Source: Bacillota bacterium
Lineage (GTDB): Bacteria; Bacillota; Clostridia; Tissierellales; Sedimentibacteraceae
DNA: 15,178 nucleotides
NCBI GenBank assembly: GCA_023425285.1
Contig: JAFACY010000094.1
Coordinates: 1-15,178, forward strand
Reading direction: 5' to 3'
The notes beneath the pieces are model-generated. The model saw nothing but the letters and a program-made list of their open reading frames with translations. It was not told where the DNA came from and did not search any database. The stretch's first letter is position 1. Every line of letters begins with the position of its first letter. The position numbers were made by a program, and so were the translations under genes. Shown here piece by piece: positions 7,098 to 13,527 of the stretch.

Positions 7098-8137
7098 TGA
7101 CCGGACAACAGAAAAAGAATGAAGCTCATAAACGTAAGACAGCAATATGTAATACTGTAATCGTAGCCGTATTTGTGGCTTTACTCATAATATCGTTTAT
7201 TGTAAGCATGAACACAGGATATACCAAGCTGTCCCCTCTGGACACATTGCGTACGTTGTTTGGAGGAGGAACAGCTAAAGAAAATCTGATTTTATTTGAT
7301 TTACGTCTGCCGAGAATCATTATTTCTATATTGGTCGGAGCGGGACTTGCATTATCCGGCTGTATAATTCAGGGTATATCAAAAAATGCACTGGCAGATC
7401 CGGGTCTGCTGGGTATCAATGCCGGAGCAGGACTGATGGTAATCCTGTATGTGATGTTTTTCGGTGCTAAGTCCTTTATGTCCGTGTTCACTCTGCCATT
7501 TCTGGCCCTTGCCGGGGCAGGTGTTACGGCTGTGTTAATTTATACGCTGGCGTACAAAAAGGACGAGGGCATTGCACCCATGCGTCTGATACTTACAGGA
7601 GTGGCAATACAGGCAGGAATTTCTGCATTTACCACCCTGCTGGTGGTTAAGCTTGATGAAACACAATTTAACTTTGTGGCAACATGGCAGGCCGGCAGTA
7701 TCTGGGGCAGCAACTGGCGTTTTGTTCTTGCACTGCTGCCGTGGCTTTTGCTTCTCATTCCTTATGTGATGTACAAGGCACGTGTTCTTGATGTGTTGAA
7801 CATGGGAGATGATATGGCATACAGTCTGGGTACCTCCGTGGAAAGGGAGCGCAGGTGGCTTCTTGCATCAGCAGTGGCTCTTGCGGCTTCTTGTGTAGCA
7901 GTGAGCGGAAGCATCAGCTTTGTGGGGCTCATTGCGCCTCATCTGGCACGACGATTGGTGGGACCCAAGCATGTTATATTGTTGCCTGTATGCGCTCTGA
8001 CAGGCGCGGTGCTGGTATCTGCAGCAGACACCATTGCCAGGGTGATTGTGCAGCCTTCCGAAATTCCCACCGGTATTATGGTGGCGATTATAGGAGCTCC
8101 GTATTTTTTATATCTGTTGGCAAACAGCAGGCAGTAA
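7097..8137 (+). CDS. FecCD-family ABC transporter permease 2
   Basis: 346 residues, ATG 7097 within the stop codon of permease 1, with AAAGGAGGG just upstream inside that gene. It is a multi-helix membrane protein with the same landmarks as permease 1: F-D-L-R-L-P-R ending at residue 73, ADPGLLGINAGAG at 100-112, and SISFVGLIAPHLARRLVG at 272-289. It is a paralogue of permease 1 rather than a copy, consistent with a FecC/FecD-like heterodimer. The ATPase gene follows after 19 bases. Confidence 0.96.
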   Translation: MTGQQKKNEAHKRKTAICNTVIVAVFVALLIISFIVSMNTGYTKLSPLDTLRTLFGGGTAKENLILFDLRLPRIIISILVGAGLALSGCIIQGISKNALADPGLLGINAGAGLMVILYVMFFGAKSFMSVFTLPFLALAGAGVTAVLIYTLAYKKDEGIAPMRLILTGVAIQAGISAFTTLLVVKLDETQFNFVATWQAGSIWGSNWRFVLALLPWLLLLIPYVMYKARVLDVLNMGDDMAYSLGTSVERERRWLLASAVALAASCVAVSGSISFVGLIAPHLARRLVGPKHVILLPVCALTGAVLVSAADTIARVIVQPSEIPTGIMVAIIGAPYFLYLLANSRQ

Positions 8138-8156
8138 GAAGAGAAAGGATGAAAAA

Positions 8157-8984
8157 ATGAATAGTATTGCAACTGAAAATTTAGCTGTCGCCTATGATGA
8201 AACTCTCATTGTAGACGACTTGGATATGCAGATTCCGGAGGGAAAAATAACCTCCATAATAGGTCCCAACGGATGTGGAAAATCCACGGTATTAAAAGCT
8301 GTGGGACGTATTTTGAAGCCAAAGGGCGGTATGGTTTACTTAAACGGAGATGATATAAGAAGACTATCAACAAAAGAAGTAGCACAGAAGATGGCGATTT
8401 TACCGCAGTCACCGCAGGCTCCTGCCGGACTGACAGTTGGAGAGCTTGTGGCATACGGACGTTTCCCCCATCAGAAGGGCTTCGGAAAGCTGAAACCCGA
8501 GGATAAGGAAATTGTGCGATGGGCTCTGGAGGTAACAAAACTGACCGAACACGAAATTAAGGCAGTGGACAATTTATCAGGCGGTCAGCGGCAGCGTGTA
8601 TGGATTGCCATGGCATTGGCCCAACAGACGGACCTTATTCTCCTTGATGAGCCTACAACTTACCTTGATATGGCATACCAGCTCGAGGTTCTGGAGCTTC
8701 TTTACCGTCTCAACAGAGAACAGGGATGCACAATAGTAATGGTACTCCATGACCTGAATCTGGCCGCCAGATTTTCTGATTACATGATTGCCATAAGGTG
8801 TGGCAATATTATCAGCCACGGTACACCGGAGGAAGTTATTACTCACAAAGTTCTCAAGGAAACCTTCCAGATTGACGCTGTGATTATGAAGGAGCCCAAA
8901 ACAGGTCGTCCCACCTGTGTCTCCTATGACCTTATACCGGAAATAATAAATGAATGTGACGATTGTGAGGATTCGTGCCGATGA
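8157..8984 (+). CDS. ABC transporter ATP-binding protein (FecE/FepC/BtuD type) with cysteine-bearing C-terminal tail
   Basis: 275 residues, ATG 8157. All catalytic elements are present: Walker A GPNGCGKS at 36-43, Q-loop Gln84, signature LSGGQ at 140-144, Walker B ILLDEP at 161-166 and the switch histidine His198. The typical cofactor-importer tail follows (GTPEEVIT near 222). It energises the permease pair upstream. Unusually, the last nine residues read CDDCEDSCR, giving Cys267, Cys270 and Cys274, a spacing seen in metal or Fe-S binding sites and not expected in this family. The stop codon overlaps the start of the NifH-like gene by four bases (ATGA), tying transporter and reductase translation together. 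Confidence 0.95.
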   Translation: MNSIATENLAVAYDETLIVDDLDMQIPEGKITSIIGPNGCGKSTVLKAVGRILKPKGGMVYLNGDDIRRLSTKEVAQKMAILPQSPQAPAGLTVGELVAYGRFPHQKGFGKLKPEDKEIVRWALEVTKLTEHEIKAVDNLSGGQRQRVWIAMALAQQTDLILLDEPTTYLDMAYQLEVLELLYRLNREQGCTIVMVLHDLNLAARFSDYMIAIRCGNIISHGTPEEVITHKVLKETFQIDAVIMKEPKTGRPTCVSYDLIPEIINECDDCEDSCR

Positions 8985-9733
8985 GAAAGATAGCGATTTA
9001 TGGTAAGGGCGGCATAGGTAAATCAACTACCGTGTCAAATATATCGGCGGCAATGGCGGCAATGGGACTTGTTGTCATGCAGATAGGCTGCGACCCTAAA
9101 GCCGATTCATCACGCAATCTGACCGGAGGGAAAAACATACCCACGGTACTGAACATTTTGCGTGAAAAAGGTGATGCAGAGCTGGACGATCTTGTGTTTA
9201 AAAGCACTACGGGAGTTTTTTGTGTGGAGGCAGGAGGGCCTGTTCCGGGTGTGGGGTGCGCAGGACGCGGCATCATCACAGCTTTCGAAAAGCTGGAGGA
9301 GCTGGATGCCTATGAGGTATACAAGCCTGACGTTGTTTTATACGATGTACTTGGTGATGTGGTATGTGGTGGATTCGCCATGCCCATCAGAGGAGGATAT
9401 GCAGACGAGGTATGCATAGTGACCTCAGGAGAAATGATGTCTCTGTATGCTGCATCCAACATTGCCTATGCTGTAAAAAGCTTCGGGAAAAGAGGATATG
9501 CCGGACTAAGAGGTTTAATTTTAAATGCTAAAAATATTGAAAATGAAAATGAGCTGGTGGATAAGGCTGCGGCAGAGATTGAAACAGGTGTTATATATCG
9601 CTTGCCGCGCCATCCGTTGGTGCAGCAGGCTGAGGCTGAAGGAAAGACTGTAGTTGAGGCATTTCCGGATTCTGATATGGCTGCCCATTACAAAGCGCTG
9701 GCAAGACTGCTGCTGAAAGGAGATGAAATATAA
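8981..9733 (+). CDS. NifH-like ATPase, iron protein of a nitrogenase-like reductase
   Basis: 250 residues, shorter than true nitrogenase NifH (about 290). ATG 8981 overlaps the ATPase stop; an in-frame GTG two codons earlier is less likely. Visible are the P-loop GKGGIGKST (8-16), switch I CDPKAD (37-42), Cys93 in the motif PGVGCAGRG, and Cys129 in LGDVVCGGFAMP. The last two are the cysteines that hold the 4Fe-4S cluster between two subunits in this family. By homology it hydrolyses ATP and passes single low-potential electrons to the D/K-like partner encoded next. NifH, BchL, BchX and CfbC share these motifs, so they alone do not give the substrate; partner features argue against dinitrogen. 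The stop overlaps the next start by one base. Confidence 0.95.
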   Translation: MRKIAIYGKGGIGKSTTVSNISAAMAAMGLVVMQIGCDPKADSSRNLTGGKNIPTVLNILREKGDAELDDLVFKSTTGVFCVEAGGPVPGVGCAGRGIITAFEKLEELDAYEVYKPDVVLYDVLGDVVCGGFAMPIRGGYADEVCIVTSGEMMSLYAASNIAYAVKSFGKRGYAGLRGLILNAKNIENENELVDKAAAEIETGVIYRLPRHPLVQQAEAEGKTVVEAFPDSDMAAHYKALARLLLKGDEI

Positions 9734-11025
9734 TGAAAGAGCTGCAACATTTAAAGAAGTTATCATCAGTGAAATCAGTGACCGGAATTAAATTTCTGTC
9801 TCCCGCTGTTTCTCCGGGATGTCACTGCCCCATGCGTATGGCGGCAATAACGGCAAATAACATAGAGGGCTTATCCTCGCTTCTTGTGGGAACACCGGAA
9901 TGTACCACTCATGTAAGACTATATAATCCGAAGCCTGAAGGAAAGCACGGAGAGATGCACTGGCTTTATGTCCTGGATGCCAACGAGGTGGTGTTCGGCT
10001 GCAGAGAAGGATTGACAGATGCACTTAGGAAGATGGACAAGGAGGGTGCCAAAGCTATTTTAATGATTGGTACCTGTATTCCCGAGCTCATAGGTGAGGA
10101 TATGGAAGCGGTTATACATGAGGTACAACACGAACTGTCTGCTTCTGTAACGCATGTGATGCTGGGTCAGTTTAAGAATTTCAGCTATCCTCCCGGCTAT
10201 TGGAAGACCATGGAAGCCTTGGTTAATCTGATGAAGAATCAAAGGAAAAATCCTTTACAGATTAATGTGCTGGGACGTAATCCCAGGGAGGAACATATAC
10301 CCCTGCCTTCCTTATTTATTCAGCTTGAAAACAAAGGCCTGAAGCTTCGCTATATCGCACCGGGAGCATCGCTGGACGACATCCGGACAGCACCCGATGC
10401 TGTTTTAAATCTGGTGGTTTCACCATATGCTCAGCCTATGGCTGTACGTATGGAACGAGAATTCGGTATTCCGTATGTTTCTCTCCACACTGTTTTTTCT
10501 GTTGAGGGTATTGACAGAGCTTATGAAGAAATTGCAAATATGTTTGGTTTTGTATGGAAGGATGAATTTACAGAGGAACGTAAAAAGGCGCTCGAATCAG
10601 AACAAGCAGCATCAGAGAGGTTATGGGGACTGAAATATGTATGTTCCCTTGGCGTAAGTATGCCGCTTGCTCTCGCAACATATCTTGTGGGCTTTGGTAT
10701 GGAGCCTTTGCTTATTCATATGGAGGAGTTTTATCCCGAGGATAAGATGCATTCAAAAGCTCTGCTTGCACTGGGACAGAATCCGGCTGTCTGCAGGATG
10801 GTTGATGCAGAATCAGATATGACTGTCATCAAAAATCTGAATCCGGACATATGCTTTGGAAATTTACCGCCATGGAACAAGACTGTTCTCAATGTGGAGA
10901 ATATGATGAAGCTTTACGGAGTTATCGGATATGATCTGACCATAAAAATACTGTCGCAAACATTTAATGTATTGGACAAAGACGGAATAAACGGAAAAGG
11001 AGAAAAAATATATGGGACTGCATAG
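9733..11025 (+). CDS. NifD-like catalytic subunit of a nitrogenase-like reductase
   Basis: 430 residues (NifD is usually near 480-490). Three cysteines sit where nitrogenase-type alpha subunits hold a shared Fe-S cluster: Cys30 (in SPGCHCPM, with Cys32 beside it), Cys57 (GTPECTTH) and Cys115 (IGTCIPELIGED). The segment LNLVVSPYAQPM at 225-236 aligns with the NifD stretch that carries the FeMo-cofactor cysteine, but has serine there. The C-terminal region matching the cofactor histidine (around 385-402) lacks a histidine. It is therefore unlikely to bind FeMo-cofactor. It resembles BchN/BchY and CfbD in this simplicity. The gene overlaps the K-like gene by 14 bases, implying a heteromeric complex. 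The substrate is unknown; residue alignments were made by eye from memory. Confidence 0.9.
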   Translation: MKELQHLKKLSSVKSVTGIKFLSPAVSPGCHCPMRMAAITANNIEGLSSLLVGTPECTTHVRLYNPKPEGKHGEMHWLYVLDANEVVFGCREGLTDALRKMDKEGAKAILMIGTCIPELIGEDMEAVIHEVQHELSASVTHVMLGQFKNFSYPPGYWKTMEALVNLMKNQRKNPLQINVLGRNPREEHIPLPSLFIQLENKGLKLRYIAPGASLDDIRTAPDAVLNLVVSPYAQPMAVRMEREFGIPYVSLHTVFSVEGIDRAYEEIANMFGFVWKDEFTEERKKALESEQAASERLWGLKYVCSLGVSMPLALATYLVGFGMEPLLIHMEEFYPEDKMHSKALLALGQNPAVCRMVDAESDMTVIKNLNPDICFGNLPPWNKTVLNVENMMKLYGVIGYDLTIKILSQTFNVLDKDGINGKGEKIYGTA

Positions 11026-12256
11026 ATTCAAGCCTGTACCCTCAGGACGTATGGGGACTCTTTGGGCCCTCTCATCTGTCAGAGATTCAGCCATCGTTGA
11101 ATTTGGCTGTATGGGACATATGCTGTACAGCGGAGTGAGTCTGAAAAATACCGGGGTCAGAAATGCCGCAAAACGCTATTCCACGCACATAGATGAAACG
11201 GATATAGCTCTGGGGGGAACCAATAAATTGGCTGCAACGGTTGCTCATGTTGTGGAGCATGACAATCCAAAGGTTATATTTTTGCTGCCATCTTCTATCC
11301 CGCAGGTTATTGGCACAGATCTTTTTGCCGAGGCAAAGGTATTGCAGGAGGAATATCCTGATACTGTCCTGATTCCGTTTGGTAACGGAGGCTTTGAAGC
11401 AACTCAGTATCAGGGAGTTGAGGGTGCGCTTTTACGTCTTGTACAGGTGTTGCCGAAGGATAGTGAAGGGACAAAGCAGCCCACCTTCAACATCATAGGC
11501 TCATGCGCAGACCTGTTTCGATTTCAGGCTGATGCCGCTGAAATTATCCGTATCATGAAGGGTGCTTTTGGCATGAATCCGCTGTGTGTGCTGACCTCCG
11601 ATACTTCCGTGTCAGATATTGAAAATATGGGCGGAGCTCATTTGAATATCGTTATACGAAGAGAAGGAGAAAGTGCGGCGAAGCATCTTTTAGAGAGATT
11701 CGGTACGCAGTACCTGGCAGACAGACCTTATGGAGTTAAAGGAACCTTGGATTGGATTGAGAAAATATCTCAGCTTTTGAACATATATCCCGACAGTAAT
11801 TTTATAAAAAATGAACGCGAAGAGTGGGAAAGACTGTACAGAGATATTTTTCCCACACTGAGGCATGTGGTACAGGATCATGGCGATGAAGTCAGACTTT
11901 CTGTTGGAGCTCATGCCGATGTGGTGCGGGGGATTCTGAGATTTGGCTGTGATGAGCTATCTTTGCCTAAAGGTACATGCTGGTGTGACAATCCCCATAT
12001 GGCCAGTGATAAAATACCTTATTTTTCCGAGGAACAATGGACACAGGCAATAAAGGCACAAAATAAGGGATTGTTAATGGTGAGCGGTGAAGCGTTGGAG
12101 TGGTCCGGACGCAGCAGGACATTACAGATTTCAAATCCGGATACACAGTACAGGTTTAACCCATATGTTCCGCCATTTGTGGGCTTTCGCGGAGCGCTTC
12201 ATCTGGTAGATTTGTGGCTTAATGCCATTCAGGAACAAGAGAAAGAGGAGGATTGA
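11012..12256 (+). CDS. NifK-like subunit of a nitrogenase-like reductase
   Basis: 414 residues, ATG 11012 behind GGAG, overlapping the NifD-like gene. Nitrogenase component 1 landmarks are FGCMGH with Cys33, IALGGTNKL at 65-73, IPQVIGTDL at 96-104, a glycine-rich IPFGNGGF at 121-128 and PYGVKGTLDWI at 239-249. Where NifK has its third P-cluster cysteine (T-T-C-x-x-E-V-I-G-D-D), this protein has PSSIPQVIGTD with serines. Only Cys33 remains as a cluster ligand, predicting one 4Fe-4S cluster held by three cysteines of the D-like partner and one from here. A second cysteine group, GTCWCDNP at 321-328 plus Cys313, lies in the C-terminal third. The DtxR-like gene follows after four bases. Confidence 0.9.
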   Translation: MGLHRFKPVPSGRMGTLWALSSVRDSAIVEFGCMGHMLYSGVSLKNTGVRNAAKRYSTHIDETDIALGGTNKLAATVAHVVEHDNPKVIFLLPSSIPQVIGTDLFAEAKVLQEEYPDTVLIPFGNGGFEATQYQGVEGALLRLVQVLPKDSEGTKQPTFNIIGSCADLFRFQADAAEIIRIMKGAFGMNPLCVLTSDTSVSDIENMGGAHLNIVIRREGESAAKHLLERFGTQYLADRPYGVKGTLDWIEKISQLLNIYPDSNFIKNEREEWERLYRDIFPTLRHVVQDHGDEVRLSVGAHADVVRGILRFGCDELSLPKGTCWCDNPHMASDKIPYFSEEQWTQAIKAQNKGLLMVSGEALEWSGRSRTLQISNPDTQYRFNPYVPPFVGFRGALHLVDLWLNAIQEQEKEED

Positions 12257-12260
12257 TCCT

Positions 12261-12716
12261 ATGAAAAATCTTACAACATCTCAGGCACATTACATCAAGG
12301 CTGTTTACGAGCTGTCATTTAACAGCGGAGACAGAAGTGTGCGTATAGTTGATATTGCGGAAAAGCTGGATGTATCAAAGGCAAGTGCCAGCATTGCCAT
12401 GAGCAGGTTAGCCGACGAAAAACTGGTGATTAAGGATGAGCGAAGACAGGTTTTTCTTACACAGGAAGGAGAACGACATGTCATATCCATAATGGACAAG
12501 TGTAAGATCATACAAGGGTTTCTGACAGACATTCTGGAGGTAAATACAGAAACTGCAAAATTGGATACCTGTGCTATAGAGCATGTTGTAAGTCTGGACA
12601 CTCTTTGTGCCATGTGCTGCTTCAATCACAGAGCAAATACAAATAAGCAATGCAATAAAGAATGCAATAAGGATTGTCATGTGATGACGGAGAAATCTCC
12701 GGCAGATAGTATATAG
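12261..12716 (+). CDS. DtxR/MntR-family metal-dependent transcriptional repressor with cysteine-rich tail
   Basis: 151 residues. ATG 12261 lies 9 bases behind AGGAGG, which is inside the end of the NifK-like gene. An N-terminal winged helix (LTTSQAHYIKAVYEL, IVDIAEKLDVSKASASIAMSRLADEKLV, FLTQEGE) is followed by the dimerisation/metal domain with DTCAIEHVVS, so Cys104, Glu107 and His108 match the metal-ligand motif C-x-x-E-H of DtxR-type proteins. There is no SH3-like third domain. The C-terminal part is unusual: Cys116, Cys119, Cys120, Cys131, Cys135, Cys139 and His140 could hold iron or an Fe-S cluster. As the last gene of the operon it is the best candidate to bind the five palindromes upstream and give iron-dependent feedback; this is inferred. 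Confidence 0.9.
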   Translation: MKNLTTSQAHYIKAVYELSFNSGDRSVRIVDIAEKLDVSKASASIAMSRLADEKLVIKDERRQVFLTQEGERHVISIMDKCKIIQGFLTDILEVNTETAKLDTCAIEHVVSLDTLCAMCCFNHRANTNKQCNKECNKDCHVMTEKSPADSI

Positions 12717-12721
12717 TTAAT

Positions 12722-12760
12722 AAAAAACAAGTATGGCAAATTTTGTTATACTTGTTTTTT
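12722..12760. terminator. Perfect 13-bp hairpin, likely bidirectional terminator
   Basis: AAAAAACAAGTAT at 12722-12734 pairs fully with ATACTTGTTTTTT at 12748-12760 around a 13-base loop. The stem has an A-run on one side and a T-run on the other, as in intrinsic terminators that work in both directions. It starts five bases after the stop codon of the DtxR-like gene and closes the operon. Confidence 0.88.
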
Positions 12761-12779
12761 GTTGCATATATGTTAGAAT
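12752..12779 (+). promoter_or_regulatory. Possible promoter of the CGGC-domain gene
   Basis: TTGTTT at 12752-12757 and TAGAAT at 12774-12779 with a 16-base spacer. It overlaps the terminator's descending arm and lies about 40 bases before the coding start. A match to the palindrome of the other promoters is not convincing here. Confidence 0.35.
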
Positions 12780-12816
12780 AGTTAAATCAAAATAAAGGTC
12801 AGGATAACAGAGTTAT

Positions 12817-13197
12817 ATGAAAAAAATAGGAATTTATGTTTGCGGAAATGTTGCGAAAAAATGTACAGCAAATGGATGCATGAGAGCATTTAATGAAAAT
12901 AAAGACTCTTTCAGCATTTACGATGAATCAGAATATAAGCTGGTGGCATTTAACAGCTGTAATGGTTGCGATGAGGCTCCCATGGAAAGTCTCTTGGTTA
13001 AAATTGAAAAATTTAAAAAGGCTGATGCCGATACCATTCATTTATCATCATGCATCAGGAGCAAGTGTGAGCATTATCAGGAGTTTGTTGATGAATTGTC
13101 CAAGGAATTTGATGTTATAGGATATACTCACGGATCTGCTGAAGGGAAAAAGAGCAATAATATTAACAAGAAAAGGTTGGTTGCGGAAGAAATTTAG
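12817..13197 (+). CDS. Small cysteine-rich CGGC-domain protein
   Basis: 126 residues, cytosolic, with no signal peptide. It starts MKKIGIYVCGNVAKKC and contains Cys9, Cys16, Cys21, the paired cysteines Cys48 and Cys51 in FNSCNGCDEAP, Cys79, Cys84-x-His86 in SSCIRSKCEHY, and the closing GYTHG. This layout fits the CGGC domain family, small proteins of anaerobes and archaea thought to bind metal; the central motif here is CNGC instead of CGGC. No enzymatic role is established as far as I know. It is separated from the nitrogenase-like operon by a strong terminator, and its ribosome site (AGGTCAGG region, far from the start) is weak. It may serve metal handling linked to the uptake systems on either side, which is speculation from position. 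Confidence 0.8.
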   Translation: MKKIGIYVCGNVAKKCTANGCMRAFNENKDSFSIYDESEYKLVAFNSCNGCDEAPMESLLVKIEKFKKADADTIHLSSCIRSKCEHYQEFVDELSKEFDVIGYTHGSAEGKKSNNINKKRLVAEEI

Positions 13198-13207
13198 TGA
13201 AATTTAG

Positions 13208-13236
13208 TTGCAAGCTTCTACAGGATATGATATTAT
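13208..13236 (+). promoter_or_regulatory. Promoter of the cobalamin-riboswitch transcript
   Basis: TTGCAA at 13208-13213, a 17-base spacer and TATTAT at 13231-13236, with transcription expected to begin near 13243, just before the riboswitch. No palindrome of the upstream type occupies the initiation region. Confidence 0.65.
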
Positions 13237-13255
13237 AGCTTAGTAAAATTTAATA

Positions 13256-13440
13256 ATAAGTTTGATGGTTACAAAGTGTATTAATAGGGAATCAGGTGAA
13301 AATCCTGAACAGCACCCACTACTGTAAGTCTGACGAAGGTACTGATCCACTGCGCAAGCGGGAAGGAGTATCTTAGGATGATGACGAGTCAGGAGACCTG
13401 CCATAAACGAATAATCAGATCTCGGGGATGGAGATATTGT
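13256..13440 (+). promoter_or_regulatory. Cobalamin (B12) riboswitch
   Basis: The conserved adenosylcobalamin aptamer is recognisable: AGGGAATCAGGTGAAAATCC beginning at 13286, then GAACAGCACCCACTACTGT ending near 13325, and the B12-box segment GTCAGGAGACCTGCC at 13388-13402. These occur in the expected order and spacing. Outer boundaries are approximate. With the terminator at 13464-13489 it should stop transcription of the downstream permease and ATPase when cobalamin is abundant. This identifies the second transporter as a probable cobalamin, cobinamide or cobalt-chelate importer. Confidence 0.9.
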
Positions 13441-13463
13441 ACTGATACATATTGTATGCACAG

Positions 13464-13489
13464 CACACCCCCAAGAGGTGTGTTTTTTT
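13464..13489 (+). terminator. Riboswitch-linked intrinsic terminator
   Basis: CACACC (13464-13469) pairs with GGTGTG (13477-13482) over a seven-base loop, followed by seven T residues. It lies between the aptamer and the permease start, so it is the likely expression platform. Confidence 0.8.
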
Positions 13490-13527
13490 ATGACTGTTTA
13501 TATTTAGTAAAGGTTGAGAGGTATTCG

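Noticed and set aside
8981..12256. Reading the H, D and K genes as a dinitrogen-fixing nifHDK set
   Set aside because: FeMo-cofactor Cys and His positions are not conserved, all three proteins are shorter than true Nif proteins, the K-like protein has lost P-cluster ligands, and no cofactor-assembly genes accompany them in this window.
12771..12786. A sixth palindrome before the CGGC-domain gene (GTTAG followed by TAAAT)
   Set aside because: Only the first half-site matches, and its place relative to the proposed -10 box does not fit the other sites.
13188..13209. Short tandem repeat of GAAATTTAGT around the end of the CGGC-domain gene
   Set aside because: It has two copies only, in AT-rich DNA, with no matching element elsewhere in the window; not enough to call a repeat feature.
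13239..13254. A palindrome copy at the riboswitch promoter (CTTAG-N6-TTAAT)
   Set aside because: Both half-sites are degenerate and the offset from the -10 box is 8 bases instead of 17, so it is likely chance in AT-rich DNA.
13378..13527. Longer N-terminal extension of the second permease starting at 13378
   Set aside because: This stretch is the 3' part of the cobalamin riboswitch and its terminator. The start at 13528 has a ribosome site and a normal membrane-protein N-terminus.
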